Shown here: piece after piece, positions 37,001 to 47,849 of the stretch
Layout: the number at the start of each line of letters is the position of its first letter
Numbering within the stretch: the first letter of the stretch is position 1
From: Watersipora subatra
Taxonomy: Eukaryota > Bryozoa > Gymnolaemata > Cheilostomatida > Watersiporidae
Direction of reading: 5' to 3'
Assembly: GCF_963576615.1 (NCBI RefSeq)
Contig: NC_088711.1
Span: 8,240,869 to 8,304,868 of the forward strand
Length of the DNA stretch: 64,000 nt
Program-made: the position numbers and the translations under genes
The notes under the pieces: generated by a model
What the model saw: only the letters and a program-made list of their open reading frames with translations
What the model was told of the DNA's origin: nothing
Database searches by the model: none

Positions 37001-40000
37001 CACGCTTTAGCTGGCTTGGGGTTAATAAATAACACTTTTGACAGTGACGCGCAACAATTATTAAGCCGGCCCAAAATGCGGGTACTGTTTTAGTAGAGAT
37101 TTTAGTACAGACGGTCCCCTACTTACGAACGAGTTACGTTCCGAACGATTGTTCGTAAGGTGAATTTGTTCGTAAGCTGTTTCAGTGCTACATTTTGTAT
37201 TATAATTTATGTTCAAGGCCTATATAAGTATATTGAAGGTTTATATAAGTATGTTTAAGGCTTGTATAAGTAACCTGTATTGGTTTGCACTGAACAAAAA
37301 GATTAGTAAAATGGAGAGAATATTGTGGTGGACGCTGGGCCATGACACTGCATTTCTTATTTATTGTAGGTCTTGTCCTTTTTTATTATATCGTTGTTTT
37401 AATCGTTATGCTATCACTTATCGTTGTTGTCTTATTTTGTATGTGTTGTCCTTTTATTATATAGTTGTTTCACTCGTTATGCTATTGTTATATCTGATAT
37501 CCCGTCATAACACTATCACTTATCGGCACTTATATTGTTGTCATAGCAACGCGCTAGCGGTCCTATTTATTCACCTTGTTAGCCGGTGTTCTTACCGTTT
37601 GCCGTTAGCCGGTACGGTTGATATTATTGTATATAAAGGAGCGCGCTCATTTAGTTGAGCAGAGCAGATAGCCGTATGCTCCTCGGCTAGTGAAATTTCC
37701 TTCGCTAATAAAAAACTGAATGAAATACACGCACTCTCTTCTCTTTATTTATTAGTCTAGATCGTGCCAAGTAAAGGCCGGTAAATTCCTTTACAATACA
37801 TACAGTAAAAATAAAAAAGTTCTTTGCGCACTGGAGATACGTTCACACACTTATGCACTGCAACGAACTGGGCAGAGGAAGGTGGATGCTGGGTGGTGCT
37901 TCTGAGTAGTGCCTCTTTCTGCCCCTACTACGTCGGTAATACCGTCGGTATTAGCGGCGGACATACGCGCAGACCTATTCATATGTACCGTTGTTTGTAA
38001 CTCGAATGTTCATAACTCGAATGTTCGTAACTCGAATGTTCGTAAGTAGGAGACCGTCTGTAAAGATCTAGCTTTTTAGATAAGTTACTCAAAAACATTA
38101 GGTAATTATTCTATTACTTGGGCATTCGGCTAGTATATATATATTTAAAGGTTGATTTGCAACCAAATTCACATTACCGTCATTTGGTATCAAAAGATTC
38201 ACCATGTTTTACTCTCCTGTGTTGTAGGTGCAAAATATGTGAAAATGTGATTCTTGAAAGCTCAAAAATGAACAGTTAATTGCTGCCATCACGAAACCCC
38301 CGTAGATCGCAATCAGTTTATTTCTCTGACGTAGTCATTCTATTTGGTTATTGTTTTGACTCGCGAATTAAAAGGCTCAATACAAAACTTCTCTTAGCAC
38401 TAGTTTATGACAAACACTTCGGGTTTTACCGAAGAGCCCGTAGCAAGTATAAATGCTCGCTACTTTACAGTTTTGTTTTGGCTTGATCTAATTGTCTAGT
38501 CGTAATCTGATCATGTGACCCAATACTTCGTGCCAAACAGCGCGAATAATTTCTGCAGCATTTTTCAATATCACAGGTGACCAACAGGCTTGTCATGTTT
38601 ATCAGACAATGATATAGACTCCTTCGAGCTAAGGTTAAAAAATTAAACGGCATTTTACGGTATGTCATAAGATATCAGTGCTAAAAGTGACAGCATTACA
38701 AGGATGATGAAATAGACGCGTAAGAACAATAGACATGGTGTTATTGAATACGTGAAGTATATTTGTGAAGATATTTCGATGAATGAGATTGCGTGAAAGT
38801 GTAAACAGAAGCCATCTCGTTCATCTACATCCCATTTGAGCCCGTTTTGGAAAGAGATTCTAATCTATGGCGGTTTTGTGATGGCAGCGATTAACTGTTC
38901 GTTTTTGAGTTTTTAAGAGCTTGTAATCACATTTCCACATATTTGGCACTTACAACACAGCAGAGTAAGACATGGTGAATCTTTTGATACCAAATAACTG
39001 TAGCGTAAATTTTGTTGCAAGTAAACCATTAAGATGATATTTATAGTTATGACAACACTGTTTCATAAGTGTCTAGTGGCAGACTGCACTCATAAACCTC
39101 TTGCATCTGCTGTGCGGTTTATCACTAGACTCACATAAAGCAGCGCTGTCACAACAATAAGCATTCTAATTTATATTTAGAAATCATAATTAGATTATAT
39201 TCTGCTTACAATTCTTCTAGTATCGAGTTCTCTACCTAACTCCACTCTAAAACCATTTATATATGGTGTATAATAAAGTATGTATGTATAATATAGGTAT
39301 ATATATATGTATAATATTCTATATGCATACATTAGTTCGAGGAAATGTTTTCATTTGAGATTTTAGCTGTAGATCTATGCTGCAAATTTGTTTATATATG
39401 CTATCTGCAGCTCATCTGTTTTTATATATGCTATCTGCAGCTCATCTGTTTATATATGCTATCTGCAGCTCATCTGTTGGTCGAGAGTTTATCAAACGGA
39501 AAACTCTTCTCTTTGGATTAATTGGCATCTTTTTCCTGTTGCTTGGAGTCATCACAACGGTAAGATTCATATGCGACAAATGCTACTTTGTCTGATTATA
39601 AAAAATGGCTACAGGTGACCATTTTTAAAAATTGTACTTTTTAACTCACTATATCATACGCAATGTTGCAGGTGGTGGCCATGGAGACTAATAATGGAGT
39701 AGGCGTGTACATTATCTGGATAGGTGAGACCATTTATTCTCAGGACAACCCACTCCTGTCTGTCTATACTGCCCGCCCATATTTTACTTTATTGCCCACA
39801 TTTCACTTTATTGCCCATTTCCCTTTCTCTATATTGTCAACCATATCTCCCTATTCTGCCTTTTTCACCCACAGTTTTTATACTCCTGATATGTATATGT
39901 GCAGTGCGCTCCCGGGTTAAGATGTCCCTGTTGAGCGATTTTGTGCGTCTTACAATATGGAACACGATGCTTTTTCGTCCCCGCCACACAATATCAATAA

Positions 40001-41626
40001 AAATTTATCTCAAAATTAAAATTTGGTAGTCTGATTACGACGAAATAATGAAAATACCAGTATGCTATTCGCCAAAATTTCCTCCCACAGGCGTTATTCG
40101 CTGTAGGTTATAGTAAAAACGAAACCGAAAGCGGAGAAATAATAAAATTTTAGCCTATGACAAAGTGGAAGTTTAGTAAAATACATACTAAAACTTAGCT
40201 TCAAGCATGTGTTTAGTAAGCTAAGTTCATTTAAGTTAAATTCAGCGTTTATGTTATATGTCTCTCGAAGGTAAGAACTCCCCATGGTATGTACCGCACA
40301 AAGTATATTGTAATGTTACATTTTATTGCAGATCATAATCACTAAATATACTAAAGTTATGTAAGTAACTATAGTTACTAGTGTTAACATACTATTTTGT
40401 TACTAATTTTTAATATGTACAGTACGTATATAAAATTTTGATGATTTTTACCAGAGGTGTTTGCATAAGATAATTGCTATGGGTTTTTATACACCTCTAT
40501 ATGACATTTTGGCCTTGCAATGCCAACACCGGAAAAAATTAATATTGTACTGCGGGTCCACTGTATATACAGCAATGGACCTCGCCGTAGATACAGCAGT
40601 GGATATATATATGTATATATCAGGAGTAACAATATACGTAGGTGGGTGTGCGTACATGAGTATGCCTGCGTGGGTGTGTTGCTCCCTTTTTCTACCCGCG
40701 CTTTACTGTTGCTGTATAACTAAGGGTGAATTGTCCAAGCACATTTAGGCGATTCACCAGCGAGCAGTAACGAGAGCAAACGACTAAAAAAATTCTGTGT
40801 AACCCGTTTTGTTGGAGAATAAATAAATATATCTAAATATGGCGCCTTCTAGGTAACGACATGAACAACTTCTGCTTTTGTTAGGCCTATGTCACTTTTA
40901 CGAATTGCACACTAGTAGTTTTTAATGTAATAAATAATAATTACTTACCATTCACAAAATGCTCAATTTGCGCAACAATTGACTCCCAAATGTTGTGGTT
41001 TTCAACTGGGTACTTTTGTAATTCTAGTGTGTTACATCGTATAGGACTGGACATGCTGCTATTAAATCTATGAACAATTTAGCGTTTATTGTTGATGATG
41101 TTTCAATCATAACAAAATAGCAAAATTTTGTTATTGTAAGTTGGTAAACATTGACATGAGGAAGTTAGCAACCAGAACAGTGAATTCTGAGGAAAAACAA
41201 CCAATCAAAATGTACCTTGATGCATTTGTGAAATAAAGTTCTGATTGAGCGAGTCAAGCGTTATGGCGCAACAACAACTCGCCCAGCGCAGATTGGCACC
41301 CCGCGGTCCGATATCACACTACACATTGCCTAGTGTGCTTGCGCCTTAATAATAATTCTATGAGGTGTTCATCTTACTTTTGTTAGTTATAAAACATCAG
41401 TGATTAGAGTATTCCTTTGGCATTTGGCTGTTTCACTATCTTTTTATGCGGTTCAATTGCTTCTATGATTGCTTACGTGAAAAGTTGCTTGATCGTCTAA
41501 GAAAAGAATAGCAAATACTGTTACTAACTTTGAGGTTATTGTCCAGGTGCGTACATTGTCGGACTGTTGAACATTTTGAGGGCCATCCTGTTTTGCCGAG
41601 TGAATGTTAGCGAGCCGCTGGACTGA
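31002..41626 (+). CDS. PIP4P: PIP4P / TMEM55-type phosphatidylinositol-4,5-bisphosphate 4-phosphatase
   Basis: The family is described as removing the 4-phosphate of PtdIns(4,5)P2 at late endosomal and lysosomal membranes, and vertebrate TMEM55B also tethers motor adaptors. Eight exons join in phase: 31002-31095, 32430-32593, 33327-33433, 36361-36469, 36636-36679, 39469-39559, 39672-39723 and 41547-41626, giving 246 residues, close to human TMEM55A. The N-terminus is Pro-rich ([14 protein letters not shown]). Paired cysteines follow: CKVC at 59-62, CTQC at 79-82, CPCNC at 100-104, CFHC at 150-153 and CPRC at 167-170. The CX5R motif CSVGAVR (108-114) is the proposed catalytic loop. Two hydrophobic helices (about 185-203 and 213-238) end the protein. 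Nearest poly(A) signal: ATTAAA at 41688. Introns 1 and 5 hold TTAA elements, and intron 3 holds two minisatellites. Exon 6 is preceded by a triplicated acceptor; only the last copy keeps frame. Confidence 0.95.
31368..32244. mobile_element. TTAA-flanked long-TIR element, copy 2 (PIP4P intron 1)
   Basis: TTAA flanks at 31364-31367 and 32245-32248 bound 877 bp that closely match copy 1 base for base over most of the length. The ends are AAGTTGACTTGCAACAAAAT and the inverse of AGGTTGACTCGCAACAAAAT. It lies wholly inside the first PIP4P intron. Confidence 0.85.
33667..34117. repeat. 33-bp minisatellite, pyrimidine-rich (PIP4P intron 3)
   Basis: About 13-14 units of a 33-bp motif containing CTGTTTACCCTCCCTTACTA then GCTACATATCC. 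Because 33 is a multiple of three, the plus strand stays open as an 11-residue repeat ([11 protein letters not shown]). This is an artefact of repeat length inside an intron, not a protein. Confidence 0.9.
35082..36190. repeat. 31-bp minisatellite, about 35 units (PIP4P intron 3)
   Basis: The unit contains CTATGTTTACAGCACTACCC followed by TAGCTATTGCT; it is 31 bp by the spacing of CTATGTTTAC (35120 to 35151). Variant positions are TAGCT/TAACT and ATTGCT/ATTACT. A rare variant ATTGCTTCATG recurs exactly 310 bp apart (35361 and 35671), showing that ten-unit blocks were duplicated. Each unit has TTTACAG, a 3'-splice-site-like string. It ends about 170 bases before PIP4P exon 4. Confidence 0.95.
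36800..38133. mobile_element. Helitron-like non-autonomous element (with nested Tigger)
   Basis: The 5' end TCTATATATAAAGCTCGGTG begins with TC and is preceded by A. The 3' end has a degenerate hairpin (TTGGGCATTCGGC) and terminates CTAG followed by T, as expected for Helitron insertion between A and T. A related 5' end lies at 53032 (TCTATATATATAAATCTTGG). A better-kept 3' hairpin, CGGGCAACGCCGGG, lies at about 47742-47757. The segment 36890-36960, read on the minus strand, resembles tRNA A and B boxes (GTAGCTTAATAGTTAAG; GGTCCCGAGATG), so a tRNA-derived piece may be included. Confidence 0.6.
37108..38060. mobile_element. Tigger/pogo-like TIR element nested in the Helitron
   Basis: CAGACGGTCCCCTACTTACG at the left and its inverse CAGACGGTCTCCTACTTACG at the right are bounded by TA at 37106-37107 and 38061-38062. 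The right end repeats a motif of the form CGAATGTTCGTAACT three times. About 37365-37800 holds LTR-like features (TATATAAAGG, an AATAAA, paired internal repeats of GTTGTCC...ATATC/AGTTGTTT), so a solo LTR may be inserted within, though its ends could not be fixed. No transposase is encoded. Confidence 0.75.
38149..39028. mobile_element. TTAA-flanked long-TIR element, copy 3 (PIP4P intron 5)
   Basis: TTAA at 38145-38148 and 39029-39032 bounds 880 bp with ends AGGTTGATTTGCAACCAAAT and an inverse match. It is more diverged than copies 1 and 2 and begins only 15 bases beyond the Helitron-like end. Confidence 0.85.
39390..39478 (+). repeat. Triplicated 3' splice-site region of PIP4P exon 6
   Basis: The string TATATATGCTATCTGCAG followed by CTCATCTGTT occurs three times in tandem, with AG ends at 39410, 39440 and 39468. 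The third is the acceptor that joins exon 5 to exon 6 in frame. Choosing the first or second would add 58 or 28 bases and shift the frame. Confidence 0.9.
39900..40060 (+). repeat. Dispersed repeat R2, copy 1
   Basis: Blocks GGGTTAAGATGTCCCTGTT, ACACGATGCTTTTTC and TCTGATTACGACGAAATA recur at about 53285-53460. Both copies lie in introns (PIP4P intron 7; NOL12 intron 3). Its class is not recognised; in the second place it follows a Helitron-like 5' end and may be Helitron interior. Confidence 0.55.
40150..40420. repeat. Dispersed repeat R1, uninterrupted copy
   Basis: This is the counterpart of 14600-14887 plus 16059-16085. It keeps the unoccupied site CATACTATTTTGTTACTAAT where the other copy received a pogo-like element. 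It lies in PIP4P intron 7. Confidence 0.75.
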
Positions 41627-42690
41627 TGGAGCTCAGGCCATAGATGGATCACCTTGGCAACCACTGACTTTTTGCCAGCACTTTTTTATTAAATATTTTA
41701 TTTGGTTGCTCTGTTTCATGCACTATGTTTCCAACTTCAATGTTTTATATGCTTAACTTTTAATCATTTGTTCAAAGTTATATTTTGTCATAATGAAATC
41801 ATCACTTGAGAAAATTGATCAGCATAATGTGACATAGGCTATCTGTTCTCTACCACAGAGAATTTTTATTATATATTTTTAATAATTTTGGACGAATCAT
41901 TTCATAGCATATTGTTCAATATTATATGCTACCACTATTTTACTTTGTGTAACAGGTATAGACTGATATACGACTACCAACATTTTAGTATCTAGTCATT
42001 TTGGCTAGTTCAATAATCACTGTTACAATAGTGGGTGTAATTGACAAAATACAAGAAAATATACAAAAAAAATTTCTGACTATTATACGCATTGCTTTTT
42101 GTGATTTGTTAATAAGTTTGTGTGCTTATCTTTGTGCATTCAAATTTAACCGAAATTCTTTGATGTAACGAGCAAGTTACAAGTATTTTGATTATGCACT
42201 CCGCAGAGTTAGTTAATACTTTTTAATGAGTAGTATGCCTTGTGCACCAACATCATTCAGGAATTTAGAGGTATGTACATGTAATAGCTGTATGTACATG
42301 TAATAGCTGTATGTACATGTATTAGGTTGTAGGTCCAAGTACAGCCATGTACATGTATCTTTATCTGATGAAACACAAGGCAGATAAACATTGATGACCC
42401 TCAAACCATGAGTTGTGGTCTGACAGGCTTCCAACGTGGTCAAAAAGGCAATATTGAAGATGAAAAGGCCACAAATAAAATTTGCATTTTGTATTTGACA
42501 TTAGTTTTAGTGTACAACAGCAAGGCTAACCAAGTGTTCCCACTAAATTTCAATGCATTATGCCAATTGTTATCAGACGAGCTGATCTTAACTTCATAAA
42601 TAAGTTACAAGTACTTGTAAGTCATCAAAAGCGATGTGTGTTACCTTCTCTTAACTTACAATTCAAGGACACAACTCCAAAATGTCAGAC
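41627..42690. other. PIP4P 3' flank, no further gene seen
   Basis: After the PIP4P stop an ATTAAA at 41688 could direct polyadenylation. A 20-bp unit, TGTACATGTAATAGCTGTA, repeats about three times at 42272-42330. No exon is recognised. Confidence 0.5.
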
Positions 42691-42694
42691 AAGT

Positions 42695-42749
42695 TACCGG
42701 TATTCATATTGCTGGTATAATATACCAGCAATATGAATACTGGTAACTG
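42695..42749. repeat. Palindrome, about 26-bp arms
   Basis: TTACCGGTATTCATATTGCT and onward is answered by its reverse complement with one mismatch (ACCGG/ACTGG) and a loop of a few bases. Confidence 0.85.
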
Positions 42750-42758
42750 ATATATAAA

Positions 42759-42817
42759 GCATATATATATCAATATCATAATACATATTATGTATTATGA
42801 TATTGATATATATATGC
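42759..42817. repeat. Perfect palindrome, 29-bp arms, 1-base loop
   Basis: GCATATATATATCAATATCA and onward reads into its exact reverse complement. It starts about 10 bases after the preceding palindrome. The pair has no coding or terminator context. Confidence 0.85.
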
Positions 42818-45062
42818 TGCATATATATGATATTGCTGGATAAATCTTGGCATAGTTGTACTTTCCATTATGGTAACTGTGATATTCTCTATGTTTATAT
42901 TGACGTACTCTTTGGTTGCCTGCTTTACTTTGTGTTTTGATATTATGCAATCACAACTTGCATATGTGTAACCAACACAGTACAATTGTATCCTAACTTA
43001 CTGGTAAAACAATAATGATATGAATTTAATGATTGATAACAGACGGCTGACTTTCCTGTATATGCAAGCTACTAACAATATAGGTTCTTACTATCTGATT
43101 GGTCGGTATCTTATGGAGCTATCTGTCTCTTATGCAGTTAATAGGGGTACACATGACCAGTGTGTTATAAAACCAGCATTCTTGTAAAAGTGTGCATAAC
43201 CGATGAGACACAGTACATATATACAAGTATTATTTAGTAAAAAATAGCTGATTAAGCTACAAAAAATATGTATAAAAAAATATTGATTACATTAAGCGAT
43301 TGCTATACAGGCTAAGACAATACAAACAAAACTGATTCTCATTTGTATATTAGCATAATATATGTAGTACAAAATGAGTGACTAAACTTTTTGAAAATAA
43401 CCCTACACATAATTAGTTCTTTTTTAAAAAATCATTAGTTTTGGTCATACAACACAGTGTCTGTCAACTTTCAGAAAAATTTATCGAGTTGCAGTCATTT
43501 ATTGGTAACAAGTTTAATGATAACCATGTTTGATATGCTATTTGCACCTAAATAACATTTCAGTTTTGAGCTTCAGGTCTATGAAGCTGGTGTTGAGTTA
43601 CTTGCTGCCATACTTTGTTGTGCACAATAATACCTTTTACCATTAGAAAGCAGAGTTCATAGCAGTGATTAGCTTAGCAATTGCATTTATAATATTTGTT
43701 GCTTGATTGATCACAAAGAATAAAACAAAATACATTAACAAGTTATCATATCATAATCACAACTTCCAATACCAGAAGCCTAAAGATTGTGTGTAACAAG
43801 TGTTTTATCTTAAGTCACGTGAACACGTGTAGTATTTTTGTAAATCTCACCTGATGAAGACATGAATGCATGGAGCACTTTAGCTAAGCCATCATTTTTT
43901 TCTTGAGCTTGACTGATATATAAAAAACTTGGTGTATAAAAAAATTCAAAGGATACTTACTATCAAATTTCCAAAGATTTTGTTCCTAAAATAATACTTT
44001 GCTGGCATAATGCAAAAACACTGGCATACAATATACATTCATGGATCAACACCAGCAAGCAGTCCACATATGTTAGCACATGGATTTACAATATTCTGTT
44101 CTTATTGGATTGCTACAATAGAAGAACTGTTCTTATTGAATTGCTACAATAGAAGAGCTGTTCTTATTGGATTGCTCTAAACAATTAACTCTTTTTTTAC
44201 TTATGGTAGAGAAGAGAAGTTAATGAAGTAGCAACACTCAGTTTACTTTACTTTGAAACTATTTGCAAAATTTTTAGTGTATAGATGATGATTGATTTCA
44301 GTAATAATAACGGGTTGGACAATAAAAATTGTATCAAAAGTGAAAGCTGAAATTTACATCTTCTGGTCATAAGTCTAATTTAAACCGTCATCAAGAGCTC
44401 ATTGATTGACCATTGCATACGATTAACTGTTACAAGTATAACTAGCCAAACAACTAATTTTTTATTGTTTTGTAATTAGAATTTTTAAACAATTTGCAAT
44501 CAGCAGCACTTTGTGATTGGTTGATTTAAACAATTGTTGGCTAGCAAAATTACATGCGCTCTTGTGTGATAAATACTGCTACAATTATTATGTTGAGTTA
44601 GTCTTTTGCTCTCATAAGAAAGATATGATTTATAACCTTGTATAAATTATATAGGCTTATAAATATATATGTATATAATATATACATGTATATTATATTT
44701 TATAGCTTCTAAATTAAAAACTATAAAATATAAAATAAAGCTTATTTACTGAAGAAGCTTGTCTAATGCTTCAGCATTTTAAAAGAGTAATATTGCTCTA
44801 GTCAATCGTAGCAAAAACTATAGACCTGAATAAAGACATTATCCTAACAAGTATCCTAACAAGTGTTCTAACAACTAACTAATATTATTCTTATTGTTTC
44901 ACAAGAATCGTTGTGTTTAGTGCATTCTGTTGGCTGCAGCAGTGTATAACAATTGGTTTCAGCTCCTTTCTGTTGGATCCAGCAAGTTGTATTTCAGATA
45001 GTGTTGGGTTCAACACACCCTGTTGGCTTCAGGCTTCAACAGTGTTTGACAAGTTGGTTTCA
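42818..45062. other. Gene-free stretch
   Basis: No exon is recognised. A unit of about 32 bp containing GTTCTTATTGGATTGCTACA repeats 2-3 times at 44097-44180. The segment 44910-45060 carries degenerate TGTTGG.TTCAGCAG motifs like those of the 49750-50150 array. Confidence 0.5.
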
Positions 45063-45366
45063 ACCATAGAGTTATCTCCCCCTAGAGTGATAACTGTGCA
45101 TTCAACAACACGAGCGTTTCCGGTGCCATCAAGGAGCGTTTAGGCCACGCCCATTTTTTGTGCTAGTCGCTCGTAGTGATTGACAAGAACAATAACATCA
45201 GCCGTGAGAATGATCATGAATTTGCACAGTTAAGATAGTAATTATTGCTCATATTAAAGAGATGATGATTATAGTTTATTACTCTAATATATGCTTATCA
45301 TTTAAAGCAATTCAATACTTACATAACTTGCACAGACACTGCATAGACAGTGTTAAGTGAGTTAAT
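45063..45366. repeat. Left arm of an approximately 300-bp inverted repeat around the THAP gene
   Basis: The sequence from ACCATAGAGTTATCTCCCCC to TTAAGTGAGTTAATGAAATC is repeated inverted at about 47850-48150 with only scattered differences. Landmarks include GGAGCGTTTAGGCCACGCCC and GAATGATCATGAATTTGCAC. It may be a MITE present twice or the arms of a larger mobile unit. Confidence 0.85.
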
Positions 45367-45650
45367 GAAATCAGTAGATAGATACTCAGATACTGCATCC
45401 CAATACATATACATGTATATATATATATTACTGGTGTTTATAAATTATCAGTCGTTATCAGTCAGAGATTCATCTAAAATCACAGCCAGTTTTATCCAAA
45501 CAGACTCGCATATTAATAATAATAATCTTTATACAAAATAGATTTACTGCCACGTAACTTTCATGATTATGGATTATATTTTTTCCAACTAATATTTGTT
45601 GAGCAGGATGACTCCGACAAGTAACATAAATGAATACTTTTGTCATGCGT

Positions 45651-46736
45651 TTAATTGGTCATGGTATGATGGCTACTGCAATAGTGATTTTGCAAACCTT
45701 TATCAGCAAAGCAGTCATGTTCTGATGCTATAGAGGGAGATGGGTCAATAAAGCTAGCTGTTGCGGAGTCTTCTACTGTCTCATCACCAGAGCTCGAGAG
45801 TGGTCTCTTTTTCCTTGGTTGATATTTCTTCGGCTAAGGACATAAACATTGTATTAAACTAATACTATGTAGTTTGCGTCTTGGGCGATCAATATTGAAA
45901 ATTATGTTAATAATTCCGTGATAATTCATGGGTCTCCATCTGGTATGGATACACTACAAGAATACCAAAGATCTAAGCCAAACCGAGTGCATACATAAAA
46001 GCATTTATAAAGAATCAAGAAGCTTTACATGCACAGTCTATTTTGGATGATAACACTGTTCGTAACAAACTTACCTGCATGTGTTCTGGGAAGTTGAAGA
46101 TAGTAGGAACAGCAGTTGGAAACAATCTTGATTGTTTTGGAGGACCTGTGTAGTCAGCATCTGTGAAATGATCTGAGCACAGTTTGGTTGACGGAGTAAG
46201 TTTTAAATTTACTCTCTTGGTTGCAAGAACCCATCTATTTGCCATCTTCTCATTCTTCAGCGGGAATCTGTATACATTATAAAAAATTAACTGAATAGTG
46301 AATGAGTGACAAATAAAGGAGGGTCAGTCGCATTAGGTCATAGATAACACAAACTAACAGTAATCAACTCCAGTGGCTGGTAGTGGAAGGACACAGACAA
46401 AGGGTAGTGAGGGTTCAGAATCAAACAAGTAACTGACTTGCTTGCATACCTACTACACCATAACAATGATTGATAGAACAAGGGACATGATTCAAATCAA
46501 TCATCTCTCTAGGTACACCTTTGATCATTCATTTCAGTTGTTGATACAGCTAAATCAAGCCTTTTTAATTTCAACTACTGATGATATTATTGTGTGAATA
46601 TAAAATATACCGGAAAATATGAATGAGTAACTTGACAAAACTAAACTACAACGACTCACCCATGGAACTTTTTGTCTGGTGTCTTGCTACTAGAATTGGA
46701 GCAGCCAAAGGCTGCACAAAAACTACCATTTGGCAT
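45651..46736 (-). CDS. Small THAP-domain zinc-finger protein
   Basis: THAP domains are C2CH zinc-dependent DNA-binding modules shared by animal transcription factors and P-element transposases. Three exons join in phase: 46736-46660, 46267-46075 and 45833-45651, giving 150 residues. Zinc ligands are C7 and C12 (CAAFGC), then C56 and H59 (CSDHF). The conserved Trp is at 38, Pro at 28, and the closing AVPTIF box at 78-83, so the fold is complete. Residues 91-100 (PKKYQPRKKR) are a basic, likely nuclear-localising patch. The remainder is acidic/Ser-rich, without a transposase domain or coiled coil. The start at 46736 places C7 at the usual distance. A hAT relic begins about 75 bases upstream, and inverted 300-bp repeats flank the pair. 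It could be a domesticated or transposon-derived factor; its target is unknown. Confidence 0.9.
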
Positions 46737-46810
46737 ACTGTTAATGTGATGATCACAGTCATAGAATAAGCAAAGCAAACGTAGAAGAAATAGCAGTACT
46801 AAAGAACAGG

Positions 46811-47600
46811 CCCGTCTTCTCTGGAACGGCTGGGCGGCTGAGCCGCCCCAACTTTTCAGTGATTGTCGGCGGCTATGTACTAAGAATTACGTTCTAAGCT
46901 CATTCACTTGGGATTTCCAAGTTGGAAATTCCAAGACCGGTTGGAAATTCCAATAACTAATCTATTAGCTACTAGCATTCTACTACTAATGTCTCCGTGG
47001 TGATTTCGCCAAATGAGTGATCTTGTAAGACTTTGTTAAGACTTATAAACTGAACTTTATTGCTTTTAATTGGGGTGAAAGGGTGTGAAGACCCCAAACT
47101 TGCATTTTCCCTAATTTCCAGGCTCACTAATCTAGTATTGGTTTTGACTGCCAGTAATGTAGTGAGTGAGAGATCCTTTTCTGCATTGAAGCGAATCAAA
47201 ACATCAACGACGAGCACCATGGAGCAGGCTCGGCTAAATAATCTTCTAATATTTTACATATATAAAGATGTTGAAAGAGATACAGAATCAGTTATGAAAT
47301 ATTTGTGTCATCGAAACATTGACAGAACTAGAGCTATTGCAATAAATAAGTAATAGCTCTTGTTCTGTCAATGTCCCTTACAGAAATCTGTAGTGTCATG
47401 AGTTTTATATTGGTCGTTGAATAAAAAAAACGTTTTGCCTACTATGAACCATAAACAATATACTTATATAGATTTTGATACTTACAATTGATTGCCTTTA
47501 TGCATACTTTGAGGGTTGTTGATGCTTAAAAGGTCTAAAGCTTCGGGGCGCTGCCCCGAACCCCATTGGGGGCCGCCACCGACCCCCAAACTCCCAGGTG
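46811..47600 (+). pseudogene. hAT transposase relic (C-terminal dimerisation domain)
   Basis: The frame 47060-47353 contains TASNVVSERSFSALKRIKT then STMEQARLNNLLIFYIYKD (each under 20 residues). This is the C-terminal hATC dimerisation motif of ZMYM1-like hAT transposases. The upstream start CAGGCCCGTCTTC and GAGCCGCCCCAACTTTT resemble such elements' 5' ends. The downstream GGGCGCTGCCCCGAACCCC resembles their 3' region. The catalytic core is missing, so only two ends of the element remain. Confidence 0.75.
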
Positions 47601-47639
47601 TTCATAACAAGTTGCCTAACATTTACAGTTCCAATTTGC

Positions 47640-47764
47640 AACCAGGGAATAGAGTTTAAAAGTTAGAATGGTAAATGTTGTATACAGTATGTTATAATAT
47701 GTAAAAATAAATTTTCTGTCCAAAGACTTCTTTATTACTCGGGCAACGCCGGGTAGTACAGCTC
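47640..47764 (+). mobile_element. Helitron-like 3' end
   Basis: AAAAGTTAGAATGG.AAATGTTGTATA is shared with about 53998-54025. It leads to a GC-rich hairpin CGGGCAACGCCGGGTAGTAC, the typical subterminal hairpin of non-autonomous Helitrons. The terminal CTRR is degraded. Confidence 0.5.
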
Positions 47765-47849
47765 ATGGTTGATAGCAGTCAATTAGCTTTCCATCAAACT
47801 AATGTAATACAACCCCAGTATGACCATCTATCTTATCTATGAGTAACTG

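Noticed and set aside
37209..37658. 149-codon hydrophobic frame
   Set aside because: It lies within a Tigger element with LTR-like repeats; composition is repeat-driven and no domain is seen.
46972..47220. 82-codon minus-strand frame
   Set aside because: It is opposite the plus-strand hATC segment, which carries the recognisable motif.
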